This document shows, piece after piece, positions 9,901-17,514 of a stretch of 64,000 nt of DNA. Within the stretch, counting starts at the first letter, position 1; the number at the start of each line of letters is the position of its first letter. The position numbers and the translations under genes are program-made. The stretch comes from Hondaea fermentalgiana (lineage: Eukaryota > Sar > Bigyra > Thraustochytrida > Thraustochytriidae): the NCBI GenBank assembly GCA_014084085.1, contig NPFB01000111.1, positions 57,492 through 121,491 on the forward strand. Reading direction: 5' to 3'. Under the pieces are notes generated by a model. It was not told the DNA's origin. It made no database searches and worked only from the letters and a program-made list of their open reading frames with translations.

Positions 9901-11109
9901 GTCGAGGCTCTCATGACGCTCCTGTTCAGCATCGTCTCGTTCCAGGAGCTCATCTACGGGCCCGGCGAGCTGCATAGTAAGGAGGCGGAGCACCGCCTCC
10001 GCAAGTTCTCGCGCGGCAACAGAATCAAGGGCGAGCGAGCGCGAGCGCGTGACGAGGTTTGAGAGCGCCTTTGCGGCGGCATCGATAGTCCTCGGGTTCT
10101 TGGCGAAACCGAGATGGCTTGCACGCGTCGCAAGCGTCTTGACCAGCTGCCCGTCCATGCTGGTGGCCAGGACCTCGGCACCGTGTCTGTCGCCGGCCAT
10201 GGCTGCTAAAAAATGCAAGAGACTGACATCGGCGCGCTCGCGCACGCGCAGGGCCTCAGTGCCGGACTCGAAGCGCATGCGCTGCGTGCGGTCGTGGGCG
10301 GCAAAGGCAAAGGCGAAGGTTTCCTGCGTCGCCCAGATCTCGCGCACAGCCTTGCTGCACGGCGCGACAAGCGCCATGATTTGAAGCCAGGAAAGTGCCA
10401 CGTACAGCCAGGCGCATGCGCTTTCATGGCCATTTGCGGTCTCAATCTGTGCGATGGCGGCTGCGCCAAGCTTAGAAGCCGCAAAGGGCAAGGTGCCGAG
10501 GCGCGCGACGTCTGCCAGAAAGGCCTCGCGGATACTCGTCTCGCTGGACAGCAAGGTTTCGAGTGCCTGCACGGCGGGGCGCATCATTTCGTGCCCAGTT
10601 CGACGTGAGACGCGATCGAGGAGCTTGCACAGACTTGCTGCGACAGCAAGACGCTGCAGACGCTCGGGGAAGCGCCGAGCGTCATCTGCAAAGTCCTCAA
10701 AGAGCTCGATGCGCTGCCGCGAGCGGAGCATGGAAAACTCGGTGGCGTCGAACTTGCTGCAGTACTTGATCTCGAGCTCGCGCTGCTGCAATGCGCGCGG
10801 CGCGCCCGCTGCCGCCGTCGTCGCCCCGCTCGCATCGCTGATCTCGCTGCGCAGCGAGGCCTCGGACACGGACCCGGAGAGTTGCCGTCTGAATTTCTGC
10901 AGAATCGTGCCCCGCTTGGGGCGCGACGCGTGGCCCTCTTCGAAGGATCCCTCAGACCCGTTGTCGCCCTCGGCGGTCCCCTCGTCCTGCCGCAGCGCGT
11001 CCGCCGCCTCGAGCTCGCGCAGCACGTCTTCCGGGTCCGGGTGCACGAGGCGGCCGCCGCTGTTGCTCCCGAGGCTGCCTCTTCTCCTCCTCCTCGCGAA
11101 GATGCCCAT
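6904..11109 (-). CDS. Large helical-repeat (armadillo/HEAT-like) protein of unknown function
   Basis: 1401 residues; ATG at 11107-11109. The N-terminus is basic then acidic and disordered (MGIFARRRRRGS...; about residues 1-90). From about 115 onward the protein is almost entirely amphipathic helices rich in Leu and Ala, with the cadence of ARM/HEAT repeats (for example VLRLLTMQLAGPVDELL and ALFAKTETEVSL). Around residue 1090-1125 there is a short Ser-Pro-Lys repeat with the pattern (E/G)(V/A)SPKS. No catalytic motif, membrane segment or signal peptide is evident. The gene converges on the PH-domain gene with about 220 bp between them. I do not recognise the family; a cytosolic scaffold is a guess. 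Confidence 0.7.
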   Translation of the reverse strand: MGIFARRRRRGSLGSNSGGRLVHPDPEDVLRELEAADALRQDEGTAEGDNGSEGSFEEGHASRPKRGTILQKFRRQLSGSVSEASLRSEISDASGATTAAAGAPRALQQRELEIKYCSKFDATEFSMLRSRQRIELFEDFADDARRFPERLQRLAVAASLCKLLDRVSRRTGHEMMRPAVQALETLLSSETSIREAFLADVARLGTLPFAASKLGAAAIAQIETANGHESACAWLYVALSWLQIMALVAPCSKAVREIWATQETFAFAFAAHDRTQRMRFESGTEALRVRERADVSLLHFLAAMAGDRHGAEVLATSMDGQLVKTLATRASHLGFAKNPRTIDAAAKALSNLVTRSRSLALDSVAARELAEAVLRLLTMQLAGPVDELLERDDAEQERHESLDNVISGPGAQGTGGATARATARDDPTTAQNLSTSRNASGRNRKIAPAARARSLFHTQAGPGEDGRSQEPCVSAFLDLLRAALALAPETLLLAGAALADADGKSAVPQPARRPVSSARENAEDALLSRVRELKDQVLRDPALAENAVGHLWAHLLRVEEIRHKNAALLDADGEGRLSRPAFYAPLLGTCRNFTPCTQACEITQKLLVDEAVHCRPGEPDQIQLQTLLELVERLVLRDPLASVQDLMESLHRLLTRRSDFDVETLERAALVYERLGATTSTEALRRVVAPLIVDLVSLPGTQVFRWVLLTSLQEALFAKTETEVSLGEGQQHRWARALLSAGLLRTIRSDLQLDEPEHLSLIQFLVALTSCCCERLLERPGTEVGKGFEIATTPDADASETHLAIQAAASSTCRTVFLLLNKNQQASDLIGGAPDYVSDDGARKLHCGSGLVQIGENLLRLENKERRHEIVMDESSPANLGTLARALSMRLRVFRGEIPIALDKDADTIFSSISALIYWLSEMADVSAFDRCRDEADALQGLYSDVLSMLLINGLPETDPELHRRILYVLFRLLRCTHVNHAASPTLEGSDQRRFLASILLGTLTLGLDKARPSTALPQEMTASGERRGLTALVLLHLTRASQPFCSTLLEAKSLETVPKALLLSLETSQDKPETSEVSPKSGEASPRSSGASPKSSEAEMNSFQLSLAAVLYSLLGHQDVERLLCNEVCVRDIIKVMQMFCARTESLGMESGAPTESFVLFLGVIHKLADNLELVKKGPTRAAHRGQLDDMRGLLSDLVRLQNTLKQSADLGRHAAIISDRGDPEGTRRVLDLVVAAKQAIMEILAMLPARDPRALRTRRYQLLLSEIPPGLCTIESLLRLQHARLAKAEHRDVKAEPSTEMDMWTQAYHELLLASPEVEASFRACEVEARAKASLAARHKLKDARTKLAPPLPEEKERAKPLHRDLDVFFRETIFTRGIVDMDAEERARFDLAALTKQS
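7823..7895 (-). repeat. In-frame 24/27-bp repeats, Ser-Pro-Lys type
   Basis: On the plus strand the core TTGGTGAGGCTTCACCACT recurs three to four times with small changes. On the coding strand it gives repeated S-P-K/R-S-(G/S)-E-A-S-P units inside the helical-repeat protein. This looks like a local expansion that forms a phosphorylatable linker. Confidence 0.7.
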
Positions 11110-12081
11110 GCCGTCTGAGGAACGAGCGGTCTGGTCTGCGCGCGGCGGCGCTCAGAGCATCCTCGCCTCGCGCCGTCGGTCTCTGCGCGTCGCTGCCGGC
11201 GGCGTCGGCGGATATTGCTCGCTCGCTCGCTCCCTTCACGCGAACCGTGGCACGCGCCGCCGTTCTCTCGAGAGAACGGGCGGCACCTTTGCTTTGCTTT
11301 GGCTTTGCTTTATACATGGTTGGGTGGTTGAAAGGAAAGAAGATAGTTCAACTTGATTCTCCCAAGGGCAAGTGCAAGAGCAAGCGCAAGTGCAAGTGCA
11401 AGTTCAAGTTAAAGTTGAACGGAAAAAGGCTTCGCTGCAGCAGTGCAAGCAAGTTGAGCATGGACGAAATGACCAACACAACGGTAAGCCTTCAAGACAG
11501 AAGCAAAAACGTCAAAAGGAAACACGACAGGCTCTCGAAAGCGAAGAACGCGCAGCGGTGTTGCAGACGAAGCAAAACAGCAGGCACGGCAGCCAGCTGC
11601 AGCGCTGCTCTTCCCCATGTTCCCGTGTGCGCAACGCACTTTTGCCCCGCAACGGATCAATTGGGCCTGGATTAGACCGCTAGCAAAGCTGCAGCTGCGG
11701 GTGCACGAATTGCCTACAGTCGCGAGAGCTTCATGTCCGGAAGCCGGCGGGAACAGTCTCAGCTTCGAACGCCAGGCCGCAGCGTTCGTTGCTGCGGAAG
11801 GGGGGAGGCCGGGCGCTGCGGGCTCATTTGCGGTACCTCCCCCCCCCCGCAGCCGCACTGCGACCACTGCCGGAAAAGCATAGTAAAGCATGAAAAGCCA
11901 CACCTGTGTCACCAGAGCTTCGCAGCTTCCCCCTCGCCCAAGTCATCGCACCGTAGCGAACGCGACCCGAGGCTCAGGAACTTTCCCCCGGAACGCAAGA
12001 AGAGAGGGACGCACGTTGCGCGTCCCTGCGCTCGCGCCTTTCGCGTCCTCCGCGCCGCAAGTCGGGCCGGCTTCGCCCGCG

Positions 12082-12119
12082 CACTTGCGCCGCGCCATAG
12101 CCCACTTGCGCCGCGCCAT
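12082..12119. promoter_or_regulatory. Tandem ACTTGCGCCGCGCCAT elements, possible promoter motif
   Basis: Two direct copies about 23 bp apart of CACTTGCGCCGCGCCAT, with an inverted relative (CGCAAGTCGGG) just upstream near 12057. The 17-mer GCCCACTTGCGCCGCGC recurs exactly near 39863, upstream of the Fused-type kinase. A regulatory role is inferred from repetition and placement only. Confidence 0.4.
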
Positions 12120-12837
12120 TCCACACTTTGTTTCCTTTCCTCCCTGCGACCGAGCAGCCCTGCGCGGCTGCGGGCCACAGCAGCCGCCACGAGTCCCCCG
12201 CAGCGCCGCTTGCACTGCCGCGCTTTTTCTCGCGGCAGGCGCTGGAAGCGACCAGGACGCGGCGGTGAAGATCAGGCTGCCCGCCCGCTCTTCATTTATC
12301 GCGGCCCCGCGTTGCGCGAGATCGCAGGGCAGCGGCCGCACCGCCTCCCGCAATCGATGCAGTGCAGACGCCGAGGAAAGCGAGAACGGCGCCGCGCCGG
12401 GGAGGAAGGCGGGGCGAAGCGGCCGAGCGCGGGTGAAGATCAGGCCAGGAGCCAGCAGCGGCAGAGGCCAGCTGGGTTGGTTTTGCTGTTGCTGCAGCTG
12501 CCACTGTTGTTCTGGCGGGCGTTGATTCGACCTGCCAGGCTGCCACTGGCTGAGTGCGCGTGCGCCCAAGTCGAGCTGCTTGGGATTGTGGACTTGCCGG
12601 TCGGTTTGAACCGGTTCGAATCGATTTGGTTGCCATAGCCGGTTTGATCTTTCTTTCTCTGGCCGGCGTGGCTGCGGGTGAGGCTGTGGGCGGGGGGAGG
12701 CCTGTGCGGGGGCGTGCGTGCGTGCGAGCGTGCAGCTCAGCCCGGCGGCGGTGCCTCATCCTTCTGGGCGCATTCCGGCGCGCACGGGGGCCGGTCGGCC
12801 CTGCGCGGGCCCGGCGACAGCAAAACCGCAACTCCAG

Positions 12838-12896
12838 AGCAAGAGCAAGAGAAAGAGAAACAGCAAGAGCAAGAGCAAGAGCAAGAGCTAGAGCAG
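12838..12896 (+). repeat. CAAGAG hexamer repeat directly upstream of start codon
   Basis: Imperfect (CAAGAG)n run ending about 25 bp before the ATG at 12921. It would read as Gln-Glu repeats in the downstream frame, but no ATG precedes it in frame, so it is more likely 5' leader. Confidence 0.75.
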
Positions 12897-12920
12897 GGAA
12901 GGAAAGCCTCGAAGAGCAGG

Positions 12921-13622
12921 ATGGCCAAGGGACAGATGTTCATGGGCAAGTCGCCCCAGCAGGTGCAGCAGGATATTCAGAACAAGGGCGCGCCCAAGGG
13001 CAAGTCCATGGCGGGCTTCGGCGGCGTGCGCAACGAAATCTCTAAGAAGGGCGGCGATAGGCCCGACATCCACCAGAACCACGGCGGCATGGCCAACATG
13101 GTCAACCTCGACCACAACCCCAAGGCGCGCGACGGCTCGCACAAGCCCTCGTTTAAGACGGAGCTGGCCACCGCCATCTCGGAGAAGGACATGGGCATGC
13201 TCCACGAGCTGCTGACCGTCGTCACCGACAACGAGGCCAAGGACCTCTACGAGGTGATCCTCAACCTCATCAAGCAGGACCAGAACGACCGCAACGGTGC
13301 CGTCTTCGAGAGCGTCTGCGACCACAAGCTCCCCAACTTCGCCACCGAGCACCTCGCGGAGCTTGTCTTCTTCTCGCTCAAGGGTGACCTCCCCGAGCTC
13401 GCCAAGCACTTTGTCAAGCAGCAGTCCTCGCTCAACAAGGAGGCCTTCGCCAAGGCCCTTGACAAGTGCATCGTCAAGGAAGGCCTCCATGACTCCCGCA
13501 AGGGTGACGATCCGCTCATTGAGCAGATCGACCGCTTCATCGACGAGAATATGCCCGAGGTGGAGCTTGTGTACAAGAAGCATATGGAGGACCAGGAGAT
13601 GCGCGCCAAGATTGACGCCTGA
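12921..13622 (+). CDS. Small soluble hypothetical protein with extreme codon bias
   Basis: 233 residues from the first in-frame ATG (MAKGQMFMGKS...); the upstream continuation of the frame has no ATG and is low complexity. Nearly every codon ends in C or G, far more uniformly than in neighbouring genes, which usually marks very high expression. The first 75 residues are Gly/Lys/Asn-rich and probably unstructured. From about 80 to 230 the sequence is helical and charged (ELLTVVTDNEAKDLYEVILNLIK, EHLAELVFFSLKGDLPELAKHF), possibly a small helical-repeat bundle. No signal peptide, membrane segment or known motif. I do not recognise the family. An abundant cytosolic or ribosome-associated protein is a guess from codon use alone. 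Confidence 0.8.
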   Translation: MAKGQMFMGKSPQQVQQDIQNKGAPKGKSMAGFGGVRNEISKKGGDRPDIHQNHGGMANMVNLDHNPKARDGSHKPSFKTELATAISEKDMGMLHELLTVVTDNEAKDLYEVILNLIKQDQNDRNGAVFESVCDHKLPNFATEHLAELVFFSLKGDLPELAKHFVKQQSSLNKEAFAKALDKCIVKEGLHDSRKGDDPLIEQIDRFIDENMPEVELVYKKHMEDQEMRAKIDA

Positions 13623-13870
13623 AAACTTTGCCCCAATTCTCCCACCTTTTCCTCAATTATTTGATTAGGTTTCCGTTGCGCTCCGCTCGAGGACGCCCTG
13701 GCCGCATCGCTTAGCAGCACGTGGTCAATGCACAGAGTTCAGGAGTAAGCGGAGCGCTTTCGTAACCAATTTTGACCTTTGCAATTTCTTCTCTTTCTCC
13801 TTGCATTTACGTTTGTGGGCTGCACAGCTGCACACTGACAGCTGCAGTGGTCATCAGGTAAGATCCAAAG

Positions 13871-14010
13871 GACCGCAGCCGCAGCCGCCTGGCCGCTGGC
13901 AGTGGCATGTGGCACTTGCTGAACAAGGGATGACGACAAGTGTCACCATGATCTCCGACGTCATAGCATTTGGGTCACTCTACCTGTTTTGCACGGCCAC
14001 CATCATCTCC
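13871..14010. repeat. Direct repeat copy 1 (about 140 bp)
   Basis: Shares ordered blocks with 14051-14185: CCGCTGGCAGTGGCATGTG, a CACTTGCTGAA block, a GATGACG(A/G)CAAGTGTCACC block, a GACGTCA-like core and a TTTTGC...GCCACCATC end. It lies between the codon-biased gene and the TMEM260-like gene. Confidence 0.75.
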
Positions 14011-14050
14011 AATTGACTCCGAAAAGGATAGAACTAAAAAGTTGCTGCCG

Positions 14051-14185
14051 TGCCGCAGCCGCTGGCAGTGGCATGTGCCACTTGCTGAATGAGTGATGAC
14101 GGCAAGTGTCACCTTTCAGAACATGATCTTGACGTCAGAGTATCTTCTTTATTGCTTGTTTTGCTCAGCCACCATCCTCTTTGGA
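14051..14185. repeat. Direct repeat copy 2 (about 135 bp)
   Basis: Second copy of the unit at 13871-14010. It contains an inverted repeat AGTGGCA-TG-TGCCACT (about 14066-14081) and the palindrome TGACGTCA near 14132, the consensus for bZIP/CRE-type factors. It may be a duplicated upstream regulatory block of the TMEM260-like gene, whose ATG is about 180 bp downstream. Confidence 0.75.
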
Positions 14186-14366
14186 TGCCGTTTGTTGTTG
14201 TTTTTCCCGCCATTTATGCGTCCCAAACCGTTTTCGCTTAGAAAGTACGAGAAAAATTTATTTCAAAAGAACTGCAACCATCTCGTCCAGACGCGAGTCG
14301 CTCCACGTCTTCCGCGACGGAAAATTCGGTCAGACGCGGAGCGAGCACGCAGTCGCTCGGCCTACC

Positions 14367-16859
14367 ATGGGCCTTGACGTCGGCACCACTGGCTCTGCAG
14401 CCATGAGTGGCGCGACGGTTGCCATCGTCGCCGGCGCGTACCTGAAGACGGCTTTTGCCTCAATCCCGGGCGGCGACAGCGGCGAGCTCGTGGCAGAGGC
14501 CTGCACGCTCGGGCACGCGCATCCGCCCGGCTACCCTCTCTTCACGCTGCTGTACCATGCCATTGTGCACCAACAAGAGCTCCCAGGGTCGCCGGCATGG
14601 CGCGCCAACGCAACGACATGCATCCTCGGAGCTCTGGCCGCTGGCGTGCTCCAGGCCTGCGGAGTTGAGCTCATCGCCCACTATGGAATCACCCCGCGGC
14701 TCGAACACGCTATCCTGTCAGCTGGCCTTGCCACTGCGTATGCACTCTCCCCACTCGTCTGGTTGTACTCAACAGGCGCCGAGGTCTTTGCACTCAATAA
14801 CCTGCTCGTCGTTGTCCTTCTCTGGCTCACTCTGCGCTACTTGGGCGCAACTTCATCGCGGACACGAGATTTCTACATTAACCTCGGGTCCTTTTGGTCC
14901 GGTCTGGCGCTCTGCAATCAGCATACGGCCATTCTCTTTGAAGTGCCACTTATTGCCTGCATTCTCGCCCAAGAATTCCGACGCGGTCGCGTTGGAGCTG
15001 TACAACTCGTGCGCTGGTCGATTCTTTTCCTTCTTGGTCTCCTCCCGTACGTCTATCTTCCTCTGACCTTGATGGCCAATCGTCAGCCTGGAGCTTGGGG
15101 TGACACCACCACGATATCCGGCTTTGTCCACCATCTTCGTCGCGGAGATTACGGCACGTTCCGGCTCTTCACCAGAAGCAAAGATGGAGATATGGGCATG
15201 TTCGGCCGTATAGGATTGTACGTTGACGACCTTGTCGTGAGACAAGGCGCCGTCTTGATCCCCTTTTTAGCCATTGCAGGGGCAACCATGCTGGTCATGC
15301 AAGCCTTTGCACAGCCAGCGTCGACAAGCGCAGCAAAGAACAAGTTGCCTCGCGCGCTTGCAAAGCAGCAGCGCACTGGCGCGAAAAAGAGCAAGAACGC
15401 GAACGCAAATTCGCAATCCGAGTCCAACATGGCCGCTCCCTCTCAACGAGAGAGCAGCAAAGAGGCAAGCGGAGACACAGATGACGTCAGGGAAGCGAGG
15501 GAACGCCAAGCGCTGGCCGGCCCTATGCTCGTGGCGGCTTTGACCTTTTACGTTGTTGTCTTTCATTTTCTCAGCAACATGCCCATGGACCAGGCTCTCT
15601 TGCGCGGTATCCAAGCTCGCTTTTGGATGCAACCCAATCTCATTGTCTTCTTACTTGCCATCGTTCCACTCGCTTCACAGCTCTCAACGTTTCGTGACGC
15701 CGCGCCTCCTTCGATAGCACCGATGATCACTCTCGCAGTCGCCTCGGCTCTCGCGTTGGCCCTTTCCGCATACCAATGGATCATCTATCACGAGATTTCG
15801 GATCAATCGACAAACATGTACATGGAAAGATACGCCAAGGCCTTGGTCGCCGGGATCCCGGCGCAGTCGCTTCTCATTGTCGGATACGACCAGCATTGGA
15901 CCGCTCTTCGCTACCTTCAAAAGTGCGAGGGTTTCCGTCCCGACGTGGCCATTCTCAATGGCCCCATGCTTACTTATACCTGGCAAGATGCCTATCATGA
16001 AGCATACGCGAACTGGGGCAAGTGTGCCGAGATCCCTTATGGATCTTGGGTTAACAGCAACTCTCAGATGTATGCAGATGGGCAAGGGTACTCCACGGTC
16101 GAACTTTTCGACAAGAACACAAGAAGCTGCCCTGGAGGCGTGTACTTTACGGGCAAGTTGAACTACGCCACCGATACCGCCTACAATGAGACTTTTACTT
16201 TGCAAAGCTTTGGCTTTGTCACGCGAATCGTGCCTCGAGCAGAGGAAAAGCCTTTTCAAGAGTGGCTCAAGGACTCTTTGACAGCCTGGGAAAAGGCCAC
16301 GGCCGAACTTGGCTCGGAGCTTCCGCCACTAGAAAAGTATTCGCCGGAGACATGGGAATGGACCCTTCGACGAGATCTCTTTGATCACCTATACTCTGAT
16401 GCGCAGCTTATTCTCGAGCATGGCGTCGAAGTAAAGGACGTGGACCTCATCATATTCGCGGCCGCTTCGTTTCGCAACGGGTATGAAAATGATCGCGACG
16501 GGCTTTCCGATATTAATCTCAAGAATCTCGGACTTGCGTTCATGTCTCTGGCGCGCATGCTTCCTCATCCAAACGCCGAAGGCGGGATTGATCTCGCCCG
16601 AAATCCTGCTCTCGAGCCTCTCCGTGATCAGCACATTCGCACGGCGTTTCGCAATCTCCCGTCCAATGCCTGGCACGACCAGTCTGCTCGACTAACTGTT
16701 CTTTACTGGCAGGAGTATCTCGAAACTCCTGCCGCCAAAACCGACTCGCAGCGCGAGACGATTGAAGCCACGGTCGCCGCGATCCGCAACATTCTGGAGA
16801 AAAGTGCCAAGTCGTCGACCGCGGACCCAGGCAAAGACCAAGACAAGAATCCAAGCTGA
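14367..16859 (+). CDS. TMEM260/DUF2723-type polytopic membrane protein, probable protein O-mannosyltransferase
   Basis: 830 residues from the ATG at 14367 (MGLDVGTTGS); the frame is open further upstream but reads like leader sequence. The DUF2723 signature GGDSGELVAEACTLGHAHPPGYPLFT (residues 35-60) is intact, followed by about ten hydrophobic helices to residue 510 or so, then a soluble C-terminal half. Vertebrate TMEM260 is an ER protein O-mannosyltransferase acting on IPT domains of plexin and MET-family receptors, and shares this early acidic/His-Pro-Pro-Gly motif. Residues about 330-375 are a Lys/Ser-rich loop between transmembrane helices. The acceptor substrate in this organism is unknown. 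Confidence 0.85.
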   Translation: MGLDVGTTGSAAMSGATVAIVAGAYLKTAFASIPGGDSGELVAEACTLGHAHPPGYPLFTLLYHAIVHQQELPGSPAWRANATTCILGALAAGVLQACGVELIAHYGITPRLEHAILSAGLATAYALSPLVWLYSTGAEVFALNNLLVVVLLWLTLRYLGATSSRTRDFYINLGSFWSGLALCNQHTAILFEVPLIACILAQEFRRGRVGAVQLVRWSILFLLGLLPYVYLPLTLMANRQPGAWGDTTTISGFVHHLRRGDYGTFRLFTRSKDGDMGMFGRIGLYVDDLVVRQGAVLIPFLAIAGATMLVMQAFAQPASTSAAKNKLPRALAKQQRTGAKKSKNANANSQSESNMAAPSQRESSKEASGDTDDVREARERQALAGPMLVAALTFYVVVFHFLSNMPMDQALLRGIQARFWMQPNLIVFLLAIVPLASQLSTFRDAAPPSIAPMITLAVASALALALSAYQWIIYHEISDQSTNMYMERYAKALVAGIPAQSLLIVGYDQHWTALRYLQKCEGFRPDVAILNGPMLTYTWQDAYHEAYANWGKCAEIPYGSWVNSNSQMYADGQGYSTVELFDKNTRSCPGGVYFTGKLNYATDTAYNETFTLQSFGFVTRIVPRAEEKPFQEWLKDSLTAWEKATAELGSELPPLEKYSPETWEWTLRRDLFDHLYSDAQLILEHGVEVKDVDLIIFAAASFRNGYENDRDGLSDINLKNLGLAFMSLARMLPHPNAEGGIDLARNPALEPLRDQHIRTAFRNLPSNAWHDQSARLTVLYWQEYLETPAAKTDSQRETIEATVAAIRNILEKSAKSSTADPGKDQDKNPS

Positions 16860-16980
16860 AGCCCTAGACCCCTCAAACTTCCTTGCCCCAATGCGGGTTC
16901 ATCTTCCTTCTTACTTCACCAAATGCCCACCCGGCCGTCCAACTTCGCATTTTGCGTTTCGCGAGATTTACTACTACTAC

Positions 16981-17000
16981 TAGGCCTACTACTAGGCCTA
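16981..17000. promoter_or_regulatory. Two TAGGCCTA palindromes, 4 bp apart
   Basis: Perfect 8-bp palindromes in a CTACTAC-rich context about 515 bp upstream of the next ATG. The same octamer recurs in intergenic DNA across the window. Function unknown; a transcription-factor site is inferred. Confidence 0.45.
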
Positions 17001-17342
17001 CGACTACCACCGTCGCAAAATGGATTCCGCAAAAAGCAAAAAAAAAAAAAAAAAGAGGCTGCGGCCTTTCTGCATGTTATATAACCGTGTCCATGTCTTT
17101 GCCGCGCGGACTCAGCCAGCCAGCTAGAAGAGGGATTGAAAGTGGACTTGGAACATCCGAATGCTCCAAATCGATTGTCTTGCTTGATCGGCCTTCTTGA
17201 ACTGCTTCTCTGTGCTGTGCTTTGCTGTGCTTTGCTCTCGCCTTGACTTGCCTTCTTCTTCTTCCCAGCAATCAGATGAACTCGTGGAGACCCAAACGAA
17301 TATCGTTTTCGACGCCGGGGCGGGAGGAGCAACCTCTGCCAG

Positions 17343-17401
17343 CGGCGCACAACAAAGCAAAGCAGAGCAAAGCAAAGCAAAGCAAAGCAAAGCAAAGCAA
17401 A
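17343..17401 (+). repeat. (AGCAA)n pentamer repeat in 5' leader
   Basis: About ten AAGCA/AGCAA units ending roughly 110 bp before the ATG at 17515. The upstream tract TGTGCTTTGCTGTGCTTTGC (17217-17236) is complementary in character, so transcribed RNA could fold into a hairpin. Confidence 0.75.
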
Positions 17402-17514
17402 GGCTGCTGACGTCGTGTTCCTTTGCTCCAGGCACTGAGCCCGACCCGTCGCGTTGTCGACGAAAGGGCCTTTGCACGCACGCTTTGTAGTAGTGATTGA
17501 TTCACAACGCCACA

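Larger units (their letters stand above)
11110..12920. other. GC-rich intergenic region between divergent genes (1.8 kb)
   Basis: Upstream region for the helical-repeat gene (-) and the codon-biased small gene (+). It holds a CAAGTG-type repeat (about 11365-11408), a poly-C run near 11840, tandem copies of an ACTTGCGCCGCGCCAT element (12082-12119) and a CAAGAG repeat immediately before the next gene. Long Arg/Ala-rich frames here look like compositional artefacts of GC-rich DNA. Confidence 0.55.
16860..17514. other. Intergenic/5' leader of EGF-membrane protein gene
   Basis: Contains two TAGGCCTA palindromes (16981-17000), an A16-type homopolymer near 17037, a TGCTTTGCTGTG tract at 17212-17236 and its complement-like AGCAA repeat at 17343-17401. 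No protein gene was recognised. Confidence 0.5.

Noticed and set aside
11733..12638. A 301-codon Arg/Ala/Ser-rich frame in the GC-rich intergenic region
   Set aside because: Composition tracks GC content, no motif, and several overlapping frames are equally long.
12598..12660. GGTTCGAATC-like segment reminiscent of a tRNA T-loop
   Set aside because: No acceptor, D or anticodon stems can be formed around it.
12888..13583. A 231-codon minus-strand frame opposite the codon-biased gene
   Set aside because: Val/Leu/Glu-rich composition is the mirror of C/G-ending Lys/Glu codons; a known artefact of extreme codon bias.
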